Notes under the pieces: generated by a model
Seen by the model: the letters and a program-made list of their open reading frames with translations, nothing else
The model's database searches: none
What the model was told of the DNA's origin: nothing
From: Isoetes taiwanensis
Taxonomy: Eukaryota > Streptophyta > Lycopodiopsida > Isoetales > Isoetaceae
Length of the DNA stretch: 64,000 bases
Direction of reading: 5' to 3'
Assembly: GCA_021234155.1 (NCBI GenBank)
Contig: JAJEKV010000012.1
Location: forward strand, 10,134,448 to 10,198,447
Program-made: the position numbers and the translations under genes
Shown: piece by piece, positions 24,006 through 35,315 of the stretch
Layout: every line of letters begins with the position of its first letter
Numbering within the stretch: the first letter of the stretch is position 1

Positions 24006-25345
24006 ATATGACTAGTTCATGATAAGGAACGCGCGACCAAGCTATTCAAACTGTAAAAGAATCTCCTATGTAATCATTTTGAAATAGACACTATCCAGCC
24101 TTTAAATTCGAACTAATAAAATGGGTCCTCTATTTAGCCCCCTTGGAAACACTTAATATGAGAAAATTGTGGATCTTAGCCTGCTATTTCAAAATGGAAG
24201 TCTTCTTATTGTATTTGTTGGAGATACCATGTCGTACTTGGTCCTTTATTAGAGTGGCCTTAGTTTGAAAAGGGAACAAATGCATGAGGATCAATGCTCC
24301 ACAAACATCCAAAGAAACTTCAGTTTGCAAAAAAATCAACACATAGCATAAAACAATAAGAGCAAATGTAAAAAATAGTGGAATCGATCTTCGGTTGTAA
24401 ATGTGTGTATGCAATGCGGTTTGGAGCCAACTCGAAAAAAGCGGCATCAGGTCCCCGCCATTCTAAGCTTCTATAAAATATCCGCCATGTCGGCCTCCCC
24501 GATTTAAACAGGGCCTCAACTTTTGCAAAAACACAAAAGGCATAAAGCCTAGCTTCACATGCCCGAAGGCGAGTCACATGGATCGATTGAATTCGATGAG
24601 ATAGAAGATGTGTGTGTTAATGTCGTGCAAATACAAAAAAGCAAGAACTCAGAGGGTCGCCAAATGATAAAATATTCTAGCAAAATCATAGTTAGTCCAT
24701 CAAAATCGACGGTCAATTTTAATTGACTTAGCCTTAAGACATAGAACACCCTTGACAGTGAGTGCACATAAAGAAAAAAGTTTACATGAGCCTTATAGTA
24801 AAAAGATCAAAATCGAACAATTTCTAACCTAGGAGGACATTCAAGCATGGACTAAGCCTTGGTTCAGGTTGATAATAGCAATAAGTTCAGGTTGATAATA
24901 GCAATATCATCTAAGTTGGTTATTGCACATAACGCGGAGGACTGCATTGGACTCTGCACATTGGCATACATATGATATTGTCGTTTAAAATAGATTATAA
25001 ATTAATTGTTCATAGAACCATGTGTTGCTACATATCTGAACCTAGCAGAAATCATCATGCCAGAAGATGCAACTAATATTTTGCTTAGCTCTAGGTGATT
25101 TGGGGTAACATATCCAAATGCCACAAAACTTGGAAATCAATACTCCAAAAATTGTCGTAAATGTTCTGGAATCTCAAGGGAATCTTAGGGAACTTAATAG
25201 AATCCAAGTGCATCTTCATAAAATCTTTGAGAATCTATAGGGTCTTGGAGAATCTAGGGGAATCTATATAGATCTAATGGAATCTAGGGGAATATACATA
25301 GAATCTAAAAAAATCAAGGGGGAGAATCTAAAGGAATCTAGGATC

Positions 25346-26273
25346 TCCTTTTTGGATCAAGCATTTATCCCATGGCTAATGCGATCGTACATTCTCTTAT
25401 AGCACACAAATACACCTCAAACAACTTCCTATCGTCCACCAGGAACTGATGTGGCCGTAATTTTGTATACATGTTAAAGTCACCAATCCACTTTGAGTAA
25501 GTCCCCAATGAAAATTTAGTTCTATGGTGCGCATTTTGGCCCGACATAAGAGAGCAATGGAGCTAATAAAATAACAGTACAAAAGATGTTTTAACATGAA
25601 AAATATCCAGCAATCCAAGATAGACAACAATCCGCTAGATTTTACAAATCTCTCCACATTGTTAACATACATCCTATATTATAATGTTATTGTGTAAGTG
25701 TTGGACCCAGCCCTAATTTGGACGGTCCAGATTTGACGAAACGGATGGTGAGGATGATGCCATGTCACAAAGTTTTAGGGTTCACGAGAGGAAGGAAAAA
25801 CGCACGGCCAGGCTCTAGAACAAAAGCTGCAGAGGCGCAGAGATTAGCTTCCGGCAGATTGGCAGCATTGCAGAATGGCATGCATCAACAGAGCTTCAAA
25901 ACTCGGTAATCGCCATAGCATCATTCCGTTGGTTTGTGTTTACCACAGATTTGAAGAAGGTAGGATTTGAAGAGGATATGGTTTGCTTCCTGTAACTTCT
26001 TGAATAGCATCCTAGGTCTGCCGGAACTGCTTGAAACTCAGAGCTAAGGTAAGATTTATAGAAAACGTCCAAGCTATTCCAAGCCTTTTCTAACTGTACT
26101 AGGTCCAGATAGGTAACGAAATGACCCTGGATCAAAAGCTCAACGGAGCTGTGCAATTCCGTTCATGTTTTCCATGTTCATCATGGTAGAGGGTATCAGA
26201 TTTCTGGCCAAGGCAAATGCTCGAAATGGGGGCTGCAGCATCTAATTTTTTTTATTCACAGAGTAGCCCCAAT
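25346..26273. other. Region without a recognised gene
   Basis: It contains a short plus-strand frame from 25718 rich in Arg/Ala (KVLGFTRGRKNARPGSRTKA), preceded by GACGGTCCAGATTTGACG. The frame could be a gene start or chance. Nothing else is supported. Confidence 0.3.
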
Positions 26274-26583
26274 GGCTTATCATGGATGAATGCCCTGGCA
26301 GAATGGCCCCCTTTGAAGTGATTAAGCAGGAAAAGGCTATTCACGGATTTTCCATACAGCAAAAATGATCTATGCTAAGGAAGGTTGCGGGGCTCTTTAT
26401 CTTTGGGTATATGTTGTCATTTTCTTTTCTTTGGATATGTTAGTGTTCTCGTCATGCGCTATGACTACATCAGGTTTGTATCAAAAAACGTAACTTAAAC
26501 ATCAATTTCTGATTTTGATCTTTACACAGACTGAAAGTGAGTGATTATTTGTGTTCATGGTGTTTCAAATGTCTGATATGCTT
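26274..26583 (+). repeat. Direct repeat flanking the P450 fragment, copy 1
   Basis: About 310 bp starting GCTTATCATGGATGAATGCC recurs at 27051-27358 with a handful of differences. The repeats bracket the P450-like piece and its downstream sequence, with a 777-bp period. Confidence 0.9.
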
Positions 26584-26594
26584 CCAGACTTTCT

Positions 26595-26760
26595 CTTCAG
26601 ACCTGCCTTTGTCGAGGCAGAGCATATTAGCTACAATCTTCAGAGCTCGGCTATGGCGCCCTATGGCGAGCTATGGGAAAAGCTTAGAAAGATCTGCAAC
26701 ACTCTTCTCTTAAGCCATGGCAGGTTAGAATCATTCAGCTTTAAGAATAGATATGGTGTC
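26595..26760 (+). pseudogene. Cytochrome P450 fragment (plant A-type-like)
   Basis: About 50 codons read RPAFVEAEHISYNLQSSAMA, then PYGELWEKLRKICNTLLLSH and GRLESF. This is the P450 B'-C region; the C-helix WxxxR (WEKLR), with the AxAPYG lead-in, is the haem-propionate-contacting motif, and the style is that of plant CYP71-clan enzymes. A possible acceptor (TTCTCTTCAG) sits just before it. No haem-binding Cys region, I-helix or PERF motif is in the neighbourhood, so it is an isolated remnant. It sits between two direct repeats, which suggests a local duplication or captured fragment. Confidence 0.75.
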
Positions 26761-27050
26761 TATGCGATTTGGAAGGCCACGTGAGCAAATGGTAAAGAAT
26801 ATCAGGTATCATATCTGCTCCAAACAGTCTTTAACCTTACTTGGCTCCTCCGACGTGGTTTAATTTTCAGGTAACGTTCAGTGCTATTTAAGAATGGACT
26901 CGGATGTGGTACATGCTATGAGGTGCAGAATTTAATCAAACTTCCATAATTTTGAATGAAACACTTTGTATCCTACTGCTGACTGAGATCTAGCATGTTG
27001 CAAATAAAATGTGAGTACGGGGCAAATTTGTTCCAATATGCGATCAAATT

Positions 27051-27358
27051 GCTTATCATGGATGAATGCCCTGGCAGAATGGCCCCCTTTGAAGTGATTA
27101 AGCAGGAAAAGGCTATTCACGGATTTTCCATGCAGCAAAAATGATCTATGCTAAGGAAGGTTGCAGGGCTCTTTATGTTGGGTATATGTTGTCATTTTCT
27201 TTTGCTGGATATGTTAGTGTTCTACGTCATGCGCTATGACTACATCAGGTTTGTATCAAAAAACGTAACTTAAACATCAATTTCTGACTTTGATCTTTAT
27301 ACAGACTGAAAGTGAGTGATTATTTGTGTTCATGGTGTTTCAAATGGCTGATATGCTA
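27051..27358 (+). repeat. Direct repeat flanking the P450 fragment, copy 2
   Basis: Partner of 26274-26583. Differences are few and several fall at CAG/CTG or CGG positions (GGTTGCAGGG against GGTTGCGGGG). Confidence 0.9.
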
Positions 27359-30096
27359 TGTGTTAATCTATCAAATACTTTATAACGCTTTACGAGTTTA
27401 CATTGTATTTGGTTCTCTGTTCACATTTGCTCATGATGTGCCCTTTTTCGGGTTTTGCGTAAGCTTTCCATTGCTTTTATCTTATTTTGTGCTACATATC
27501 ATTTACGTATGAAAGAAGCGATTACTTGGAGGAGCTGCAGGGGTAAATGCAAATTGCTTATTGCAGAAGTCTCATATCTCATTTGCAACACTCCAACAGT
27601 TCTGGAAGGACAGATCTTTGCAATCGGGTTTCTTTGGCTTGCATAGTTTGGAAGATGGTGAATTGGCTGCAAATTGTATGTAAAACGTGCTTCAGCTAGA
27701 TGTTTCAGGTTCTCGAAATGAAGATTATATTATGCATTTCTTATTATTTTGCATTTCTTATTTTATTTCTATCATTTCTATCATGCAAGGCTGATCCGGT
27801 TGCATACTTCACTCCAATTGTATTTGTTGGAGTATCAAATGCATGCCAGGAAATATCATCACAGGATATTTGTTGGAGTATCAAAAGCATGCCATGGCTA
27901 TGCCCTTGCATGCCATTAACCCACTTATAATTCAAGGAAAGTTTAAAAACTTTGCACTTCAAACAATGCAATACAACTAACTTTTAGTAAAAGCAAGATC
28001 CTAAACCAAATGACTCTTAGTAAATTATAAGCAAGACCCTCAACCAAACATTTTGATGTGAATGCCGCTATCCATTTTGCATCTAACATTGTTGAAAGGG
28101 GCGTTAAAATCATTAACTTTGGTACGCTTGAAAAATACAACATATGCGCTTCTACTTGAGCACTTCTACTTGAGCAATGTTGCAAAAAAAAGGATTTTTT
28201 AGTACTCTCTCTCTTATGGGTATCCTTTCTAGAAAAAGGCTATTGCATCACACAGCACGGAGTGAAGGTGTACATTCAAGATACCTCAAGTCAAGGAGCA
28301 CTGCTCAAAAACAATAGGAAGGAAGGAAGGAAACAATAGGAGGTTCACTCCAAATATAGTCTAGAAAGAGATCTTATGGGATGAAATTGCCCCTTAACTC
28401 ACTATATACCTACCAAAGCGAAACATGGGATCTCTTTGAGTAATGATGTACTACCTCTTCAATGTGTAATTTTTAAGATGTCAATAGTAAAAATTTAATT
28501 GCAGAGTTAATACTCTCTTTTGATTGTTCTTATAACTTTACAGGTTTCCAAATAATCCTTAGCAACACTAGGCACTGTTACTATCTCTGGATATTTCTGT
28601 TATAATAAATGGTTATTGCACACTTTTCTCATTGCGGTTAAAACATTTATAGACTTCCCACTTATGCCCAGCAACGCTGGGCACCGTTACTAGTAAGTAA
28701 TAATGACTTTCTTCGTAATTCCTGTCTAAACTACATAAACTACTGCACGGATCTTTAAATTTGTTAAATTTGTAGTTGTAGCAAAATGCTCACATATAAG
28801 AATTTTTCCAATTATAATACACCATGTCATTAGACCAACATCAAAATATGTAGCAAATATGGTATAATTCAATTCTATGATTTATCCTATTTATTTGCTT
28901 CATAAAGGCTAGAACATCCTCTTTCATTGTATATGTTTCTTCCATTTACTCTTTTCAAAACTTATGGCACATTTATAAGTGATGTCCGCCTAATGTTTCA
29001 AGTAGTTGAAACCTCAATAGGGCAGTATAACTCTACTGCAATGGAGGGCTTCAACTTTGTCATTTCCGAGGCAATGGCTGAGGGAGTCATTCCGTTTAAT
29101 AATAAAAAGCTTATGGTAGCAAGAAGACCTCGTATCGGCTCCTCAAACTCAAACGTCTTAAACTTTGGAAATAAAAAAGAGGGACCACAACAGTTTTGAT
29201 ATATTGGCATCATATACAAAGGCAGTAGAACCATTTTTTGCTGCCGTTGTTATATCCAAGAAAATGGGACCTTTCAACCAATTTCTCCCTCAACTCAGAA
29301 TCCAAATATAGACTCGGCCAAAATAAACCTAGGAAAAGATAGCGCCAAAATCGCCTTTGGATCATTATGAACACATCTCCTGCTGACTATGAATGATACT
29401 TCCCATTCTGGTATATGAAAGCAATATACAATATCAATTAAATGCGGTAACTCTACCTTGGCCAACAATATAGCTGCTATGGGCCACAATCATTTAATGC
29501 ATTCTAACGTGTGTGCTAACCTGCATTCTCTAGTCACATAGAGATCTGGCTTAAAGCAAATGTTCACAATATGTTGGCCTCTGAAGTCCAACATTTTAGA
29601 CACGGACAGTATTTGCAATCCCCAACCCAATCAATTTTCTTTTTCTTTTGCCCTCTAGAACCTCCATGCATTCATGTCCCTAAATGGTGCTTCTCCTTGC
29701 CAAAAACACTCCCTTGCCGGCACTAACCTTTGGGCGAGAAAAGGAATCGTGACGACCACCTATCCGACACCAAAACCTCTAAGTTTCCCAAGTATTGTGA
29801 TGTATTTCCAGTATCTGTCTTCAAAATGTAGCAAAACCTCTAAGTTTTCCAAGTATTGTGATATATTTAATGGAAGCTCTAAAATTAAGTCTAAGTACGT
29901 ACCAGCGAAAGGTATGTCATATATGCATCAAGAAGAGCAACACACTGCAGAACAGATAGAATGACCACCAATTAAATTATCGTCCTTCTAACATCAAACA
30001 TACCCTGTTTCTTGTAAGTAAAACCATCGGGCACACCCCCTTGAGACTACAATTACAGAAAATGCTCGATAAAGGCAAAACATAAAGTGAACTAAC
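27359..30096. other. Long region without a recognised gene
   Basis: No frame with recognisable homology is seen. Minor internal repeats: TATTTGTTGGAGTATCAAA twice near 27820-27890, and GCAACNCTNGGCACNGTTACTA twice near 28563 and 28671. A plus-strand frame at 28990-29199 (MEGFNFVISEAMAEGVIPFN) is of unknown meaning. Confidence 0.4.
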
Positions 30097-30590
30097 CTCA
30101 TTTTGCAGCACGTTGTACTTGTCACATGTATTATGCATGATAGCCATATTATGTCTTTTGTTATTGCTCAACATCTTTGAACAATCAGAAACAAACTCCT
30201 GACACATGGCACATGTATGGTCCCTTTAATAGACAAATCGAAGGCAATGCAGGTCCCGTTTGCATGCACAACTTGTCTTCGTTTGGCTGCTCTTGCAGAG
30301 CATCAAATATAGTTGGCACATACTCATCATGTCAATGCAATGAAGAATATAAGCCGAGAAAAGTATTAATACAAATAGTGCGGCGTAAAAATTGTAAGAA
30401 ATAAGAAGCACCTTGTCTTTAATATCGGATGGGGTATGCGCGATAAGTCTTGACAAATTTCTTAGCAAGCATCTAAGTTATCCGGATCGACAAGAATTTC
30501 TCCGCTTGCTCGACAAACAACAAGCATTCATCGCACGTAAAACCCCCGATCCTTAACTACAGGGGCAACCTCATCATTGTATTTTATAGT
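30097..30590 (-). pseudogene. Prosaposin-like (saposin B domain) gene fragment
   Basis: Two minus-strand exon-like blocks encode saposin B half-domains. Block 1 (about 30412-30590) has FTCDECLLFVEQAEKFL with a frame change to LVDPDN, as in plant prosaposins. Block 2 (30097-about 30322) has YVPTIFDALQEQPNEDKLC (C-terminal half of one saposin), then after a frame change CAMCQEFVSDCSKMLSNNKR and HNMAIMHNTC (N-terminal half of the next). It ends at a donor, GAG|GTTAGT. Cys spacing fits the six-Cys saposin fold, lipid-binding lysosomal or vacuolar proteins. At least three frame changes make it a pseudogene as read, though consensus error is possible. No signal peptide or aspartic-protease (PSI) context is seen. 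Confidence 0.65.
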
Positions 30591-31783
30591 CCCTGCGCAT
30601 ATATCAACATTTCAACCAATTAACGCCTTTAATCTCTAATTCTAATACCTTGGTGACTGATCTCGTTTTGAAATCAAGGTCGGACGCAGTTTTGGATCCC
30701 TGTAAAGAACAACACTGCATTTAGAGTAATGCAACAATGGACAAAGAGTTAAAGTAATACTACTAGCTAGCTAAATCAAAGAGCCTTTCCTTGAACTGCA
30801 AATGCAACATTTGCATCAAAGAAAACGTGAAATACATGTGCTAAGCATTGGGATCATTTCGAATCTTTGGCCTTGCCACAAAGAGATTAGAAAAGATCAG
30901 CGATGAAATGATAGATTTTCAAACATAACATTACCACCAAGCCGACCATGACCCTCGCGACTTGAGGTGCAGAGACTTATCAACAGAAAATAGCCAGCCA
31001 TCAACAATAAGCTCAGGCCGATCAAAATGGGTAAGCTCAACCATGAACCCTGGAGAAAACCATCAACAACCGATCAAACACACAGCTGGCCATGCCGATC
31101 AAACAAACCACAGAAATAAAAGGTCGACTTATCAAGAAAATGAAACAAATGGAAACGTTGAGAAGTCGTGACCTGGAACAAATGCAACAGAAGTATCAGA
31201 AACAAAAATGCAGCACACTGCTGCAATAGAAATCATTCTTGCTTCTGCTTAAATGGTTCACCAAATTTAGAACCAGTCCATTCCTAGTCGGTGATCACAG
31301 GTTCTTGAAATTGCTGATAAGTGCAACAGAGCACGAGTCATAAGTAGACTAAACTGGTTCCTTCTTTCCCAAACCAGTAGCATCATATTAGCATAACGTT
31401 ACACAAGCAAACAACCCATTAAAAAAAAAACGAACAGAGGTTTTGAATGGGCAAAAATCATATAAATCATGAAGAAATAGAAGTTCCAAGTTTCTGTCAA
31501 ATCCGTATACAGCTTAATCCAGATAGAAGTTCCATTTATAAAACGGAAGAAACATAACAAACAAAGCATTGCTAAAACATATGCAGACCACACTGTGGCA
31601 ATCCAGATGCTATAAACTTGGTTATTTCTACTAGATTTAACATATGTGGATCTCTTTTAGCTTCGTTCCATCTAAAAAATGTCTGCATCAAGCCAACAAA
31701 CTTGGAAACAAATGACCATGGTGTCAACAAATAGGAGGTCTGTAAATTTAATCAGATTTGCTACATGAACTTGGGAACATTAC

Positions 31784-32143
31784 CTAAACTGACGAGTATA
31801 AACAGTGAGCCGAATATTTCCTGGTTTTTGCTGGCCAGAATCGTATTTTCCTGCAACAAAACGCCACAAAGAACTTAAAGAACATTCTAACCCTTATTTT
31901 GTTCTCCCTTAAAGCACAAAAATTTCTGGCTATATTGGAAGCAAAGGCAGGACGAAAATGAAATTTACAAAGCTATAAGTAAGGATTAAAAAAATTACCT
32001 GGAAGGAGGATCCTATGCAGACAGCTTTGGTAATCGAATCTCTGGAGGCTAATCTCGACAAAAGGGTAGAGCCGAATGCTGCTTGGATCCTTCCCTTGGG
32101 TTGATTATGTAGCTTAGGAGGACTTAAATTAGAACCTTCCAGC
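31784..32143 (-). CDS. Two splice-bounded exons of an unrecognised gene
   Basis: Exon 31999-32143 lies between an acceptor (GCCCTGCAG) and a donor (TTCCAG|GTAATT) and encodes LEGSNLSPPKLHNQPKGRIQ, AAFGSTLLSRLASRDSITKA and VCIGSSFQ. The next possible exon, 31784-31850, lies between GTTGCAG and TTTAG|GTAATG. Reading phase across the junction gives ENTILASKNQEIFGSLF; a shifted phase gives KYDSGQQKPGNIRLTVYTRQ, which looks more protein-like, so the junction or sequence may be slightly wrong. No family is recognised. It belongs to a run of minus-strand gene pieces in this part of the window. Confidence 0.45.
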
Positions 32144-32816
32144 CTGCAGGGCACCAAAACCAGCATAAATCCTATTAGACAAAAAACCACAAGAATTTAG
32201 GAAAGCACAAGATTTACCTGCAACTTCTTGAAATGTCATGCACAAAGCATGACTCTCTGCCACAATTATAAGCTACATACCTCTAAATGACCTCCAAACA
32301 TGATGGCTACTGCACCCATTATTTGCTGACTCCCTATTTGTATGATGCACGCAAACAAAATTTAACATGTCAATGCAGGTATCCAATCAAGATTGTCGTC
32401 GATTCGCGTAGCGAATCGGCATTCTTGCTCAAGACGAGCATGCATGCATTGCATGCGTCGCATGCATGCATCGCATGCGTTTTGGGCCGTTCGTTAGGTT
32501 GGGCGTTTGCTACTTATTGCAGAGTTCTTCATCGACGTTTCATCGGCGCTTCCTCTTCTCTCAGCAGTACCTTATTCTCTTTGAACCCACCCCCCCCTTC
32601 TTTGTTTACTATATTTTGTACAAGTTCTGTTTATCATGTTTTTCCACCCGGTGGGTGATGCTTTTTTTCCACCCACTGGGTGATGCTATTCTTTGGTATG
32701 TTTCTTGTTTGTTGTTGGTGATGTGCAGGTACAGGTTGGCGAGCGCCATCCGTTTTGACTTCTCCATGCGCGGGTTTTTGGGAGCGATTCTATGCCTTAC
32801 GTTTGTCTAAGCCCCT

Positions 32817-32897
32817 TGCCGAAGGCTTATCACTAGGGTTTTTCCTCGAAAACCCGAAAGGGCGGGGTTTTTTAATCCCGGTGATAAGCTTTCGGCA
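32817..32897 (+). repeat. Large conserved-loop hairpin, copy 1
   Basis: TGCCGAAGGCTTATCAC pairs with GTGATAAGCTTTCGGCA (one bulge). The 47-base interior holds GGGTTTTTCCTCGAAAACCC and the GNRA-type hairpin CCCGAAAGGG. Copies lie at 33941 and 35084. Confidence 0.8.
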
Positions 32898-33267
32898 GGT
32901 ACATCAGCCACTCATCTTAGCATTGTATTTGTTTTTGGGGTCCAAATGTTATAATTGGATTTTCCCTTTATTTTTTCGTGGGTAGTTCGCATGTGTGCGG
33001 CTATCCACTGTCCACCATTGTAGAAATCTGCTGAGATGAATGAGAAGCCTATCTATCATTCATTCGTCGTCGGCGGGCTTTGAAGAAATTTGCCCGCTCG
33101 GGCGTTCCACATGATCTTCTGCGGCGCACTCCGCGGTCGTTGGGCTCCTCTTCTTCTCATTCTCGCTATGTTAGCCAGCGATCCTACTCAACACTTGGAG
33201 GTTTTGGCGCTTTGGGTTTATAGTGAAGGAAGTCCTTTGGTAGTCGGGGTTTTTGTGTCTCATGAGT

Positions 33268-33319
33268 CCTTTCCCGAATCCCATCGATCCGGAGCCATCG
33301 GATCGCCATTAAGGAAAGG
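33268..33319 (+). repeat. Nested hairpin with GATCCG/CGGATC core
   Basis: The outer stem CCTTTCC/GGAAAGG encloses GATCCG...CGGATC. At 34330-34382 and 34692-34744 the same core is enclosed by a different outer stem, CCCATTCTAGAAT/ATTCTAGAATGGG. Confidence 0.7.
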
Positions 33320-33940
33320 GCGAGCCCCTATATTAGGCTAGTTCCATTCGCGGACCGGTTATCGGCGTCTTCTCACGGCGGCATTTTCTTCGTTCTCGTG
33401 GCTTCCCTCCCTTCCGCCCTTTCTTTGGCGTGTGCGTCTTTTCATTTGTATTGATATTGGTTCTTGCTCTTTTTGTTGTTTTTCACTTATGGGTGTCCTT
33501 TTTTCTTGTTGCTATTTCCTTGGCATTTTTCTGTGTTTTTCTAAAACTGCGATGTCTTTCTTTGTTTATTTCCACCTCGAGGGTGATGCATCTTTATAGC
33601 TTATGTTTTCCACCCGCTGGGTGATGCTTTTTCCACCTTCTCGGTGACGCTATATGCTCTTTTCCTGTCTATTTTTATGCCTTATAATTTCCGGCTTTCT
33701 TGATGCGGATTCTTTTTATGGATGGGCTTGTTTCTCTAACTCTTTACGGGTGTTCTTTTTGGAGTTTTTTGTGTATTGCAGGATTTTGCTATCTTCCACC
33801 AGCTTTTTGGGGTCCTGGTGTTTTCCATTCCTCATTCTCGTTGTTCCATGGGGTTTCGCGGTTGTTTGGGGTCGTGCTTTCGGTTTGCCTTCGCGCTCGT
33901 CTGGTTTCTCTGTTCTCTAGGCAATCCATTCGAGGTCGGT

Positions 33941-34017
33941 GGCGACCATTTCTCATTAGGGTTTTCCTCGAAAACCCGAAAGGGCGGGGTTTTTTATCCC
34001 GATGAGAACTTGTCGCC
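33941..34017 (+). repeat. Large conserved-loop hairpin, copy 2 (changed stem)
   Basis: The interior is nearly the same as copy 1, but the stem is GGCGAC/GTCGCC plus TCTCAT/ATGAGA. Pairing is kept while sequence is changed. Confidence 0.8.
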
Positions 34018-35083
34018 ATTGCCCTCTTATACTGCCTTAGCACAATTTCTTTTTTGGGGGTAGTCCGATATTGTTCCTATGTTCGGCTACCCCTCTCTCT
34101 CTTCTTACACATTGTATACTGCTGCTGTGATGAATGACAAGCAGTACCTTATTCTCTTTGAACTGTTTCCAGGCAGGGGAGGGGCTTCTTCCTGCCTGGT
34201 TTAGCCAATTTGGCGTATCTTTCTTGCTATCCTTTACTGGCCTTTGGCCTCGTCCTGTGACCTCGTCCTTGATCCTAGTTTGTAAGGAAGTTCTCTGGTA
34301 GTCGGGCGCTTTGTTGGTTTCTTGCGAGTCCCATTCTAGAATCGCATCGATCCGAGACATCGGATCGCCATTCTAGAATGGGACGAGCATGCATGTCATG
34401 CATGCATGCGGGCGGCGCATGCCCGTTTTGGGTTGGGAGTTCGCTATTTCAGGCGCGTTTCTGCATCCACGTCTCATCGGCGCTTCCTCTTCTCTCTCAG
34501 CAGTACCTTTTTCTCTTTGAATTGTTTCCAGGCAGGGGAGGGGCTTCTTCCTGCCTGGTTTGGCCAATTTGGCGTTTCTTTCATGCTGTCCTTTCTCGGC
34601 CTTTAGCCTTCATCCTGTGACCTTCGTCCTCGATCCTAGTTTGTTAAGGAAGTCCTTTGGTATTCGGGCGGTTTGTTGGTTTCATGCGAGTCCCATTCTA
34701 GAATCCCATCGATCCGAGACATCGGATCGCCATTCTAGAATGGGACGAGCATGCATGTTTTGCATGCATGCGGGCGGCGCATGCCCATTCTGGTTGGGAG
34801 TTCGCTATTTTAGGCGCATTTCTGCGCCCGACTTCTCATCGGGCTTCCTTCCTCTTCTCTCGCCAGTACCTTTTTCTCTTTGAACCCACCCTCCCCCTTC
34901 TTTGTTATTGTATTTTTATCGCGTGGCACGCCGGCGTAATCAACCCCGGTCACGGGAGGCTTGTTTTGTCTTGTTGTTTTGTTGGTGATGTGCAGGTACA
35001 GGTTAGCGAGCGGCATCTGTTTCGACTTTTCCATTCGTGGGTTTTGGGAGCGATTTTTATGCCTTACGTTTGTCCAAGCCCCT

Positions 35084-35164
35084 TGCCGAAGGTTTATCAC
35101 TAGGGTTTTTCCTCGAAAACCCGAAAGGGCGGGGTTTTTTAATCCCGGTGATAAGCTTTCGGCA
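35084..35164 (+). repeat. Large conserved-loop hairpin, copy 3
   Basis: TGCCGAAGGTTTATCAC pairs with GTGATAAGCTTTCGGCA; relative to copy 1 one C became T, still pairable with G as RNA. Confidence 0.8.
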
Positions 35165-35315
35165 GGTACACTAGCCCAGTCTCTATTAGCATTGTATTTT
35201 GTTGGGGTCCAAATGATATAATTGGATTTCCCTTTATTTTTTATGGGTAGTTCGCATGTGTGCGGCTACCCACTATCCACCATTGTAGAAAATCTGCTAA
35301 GATGAATGAGAAGCA

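Larger units (their letters stand above)
32400..35315 (+). repeat. Hairpin-dense repeat array (three degenerate units)
   Basis: Unit-like blocks recur around 32400-33060, 33900-34140 and 34380-35315. Each combines a GCATGCATGC-rich palindrome, a CAGTACCTT.TTCTCTTTGAA segment, a GTGATGTGCAGGTACAGG segment, a large hairpin with a fixed internal loop, and a TTCGCATGTGTGCGG or related end. Between them lie a direct repeat of about 360 bp (34140-34500 and 34500-34870) with a CCAGGCAGG/CCTGCCTGG hairpin and a CCCATTCTAGAAT hairpin. It also holds five 18-nt CCACC(N5)GGTGA(T/C)GC hairpins. Pyrimidine-rich plus-strand frames are hydrophobic artefacts. Function is unknown; the density of paired elements suggests an RNA-level or foldback-transposon role. 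Confidence 0.7.

Noticed and set aside
33090-34620. Hydrophobic plus-strand frames suggesting small membrane proteins
   Set aside because: They arise from pyrimidine-rich hairpin sequence, overlap in several frames and are not conserved between the repeated units.
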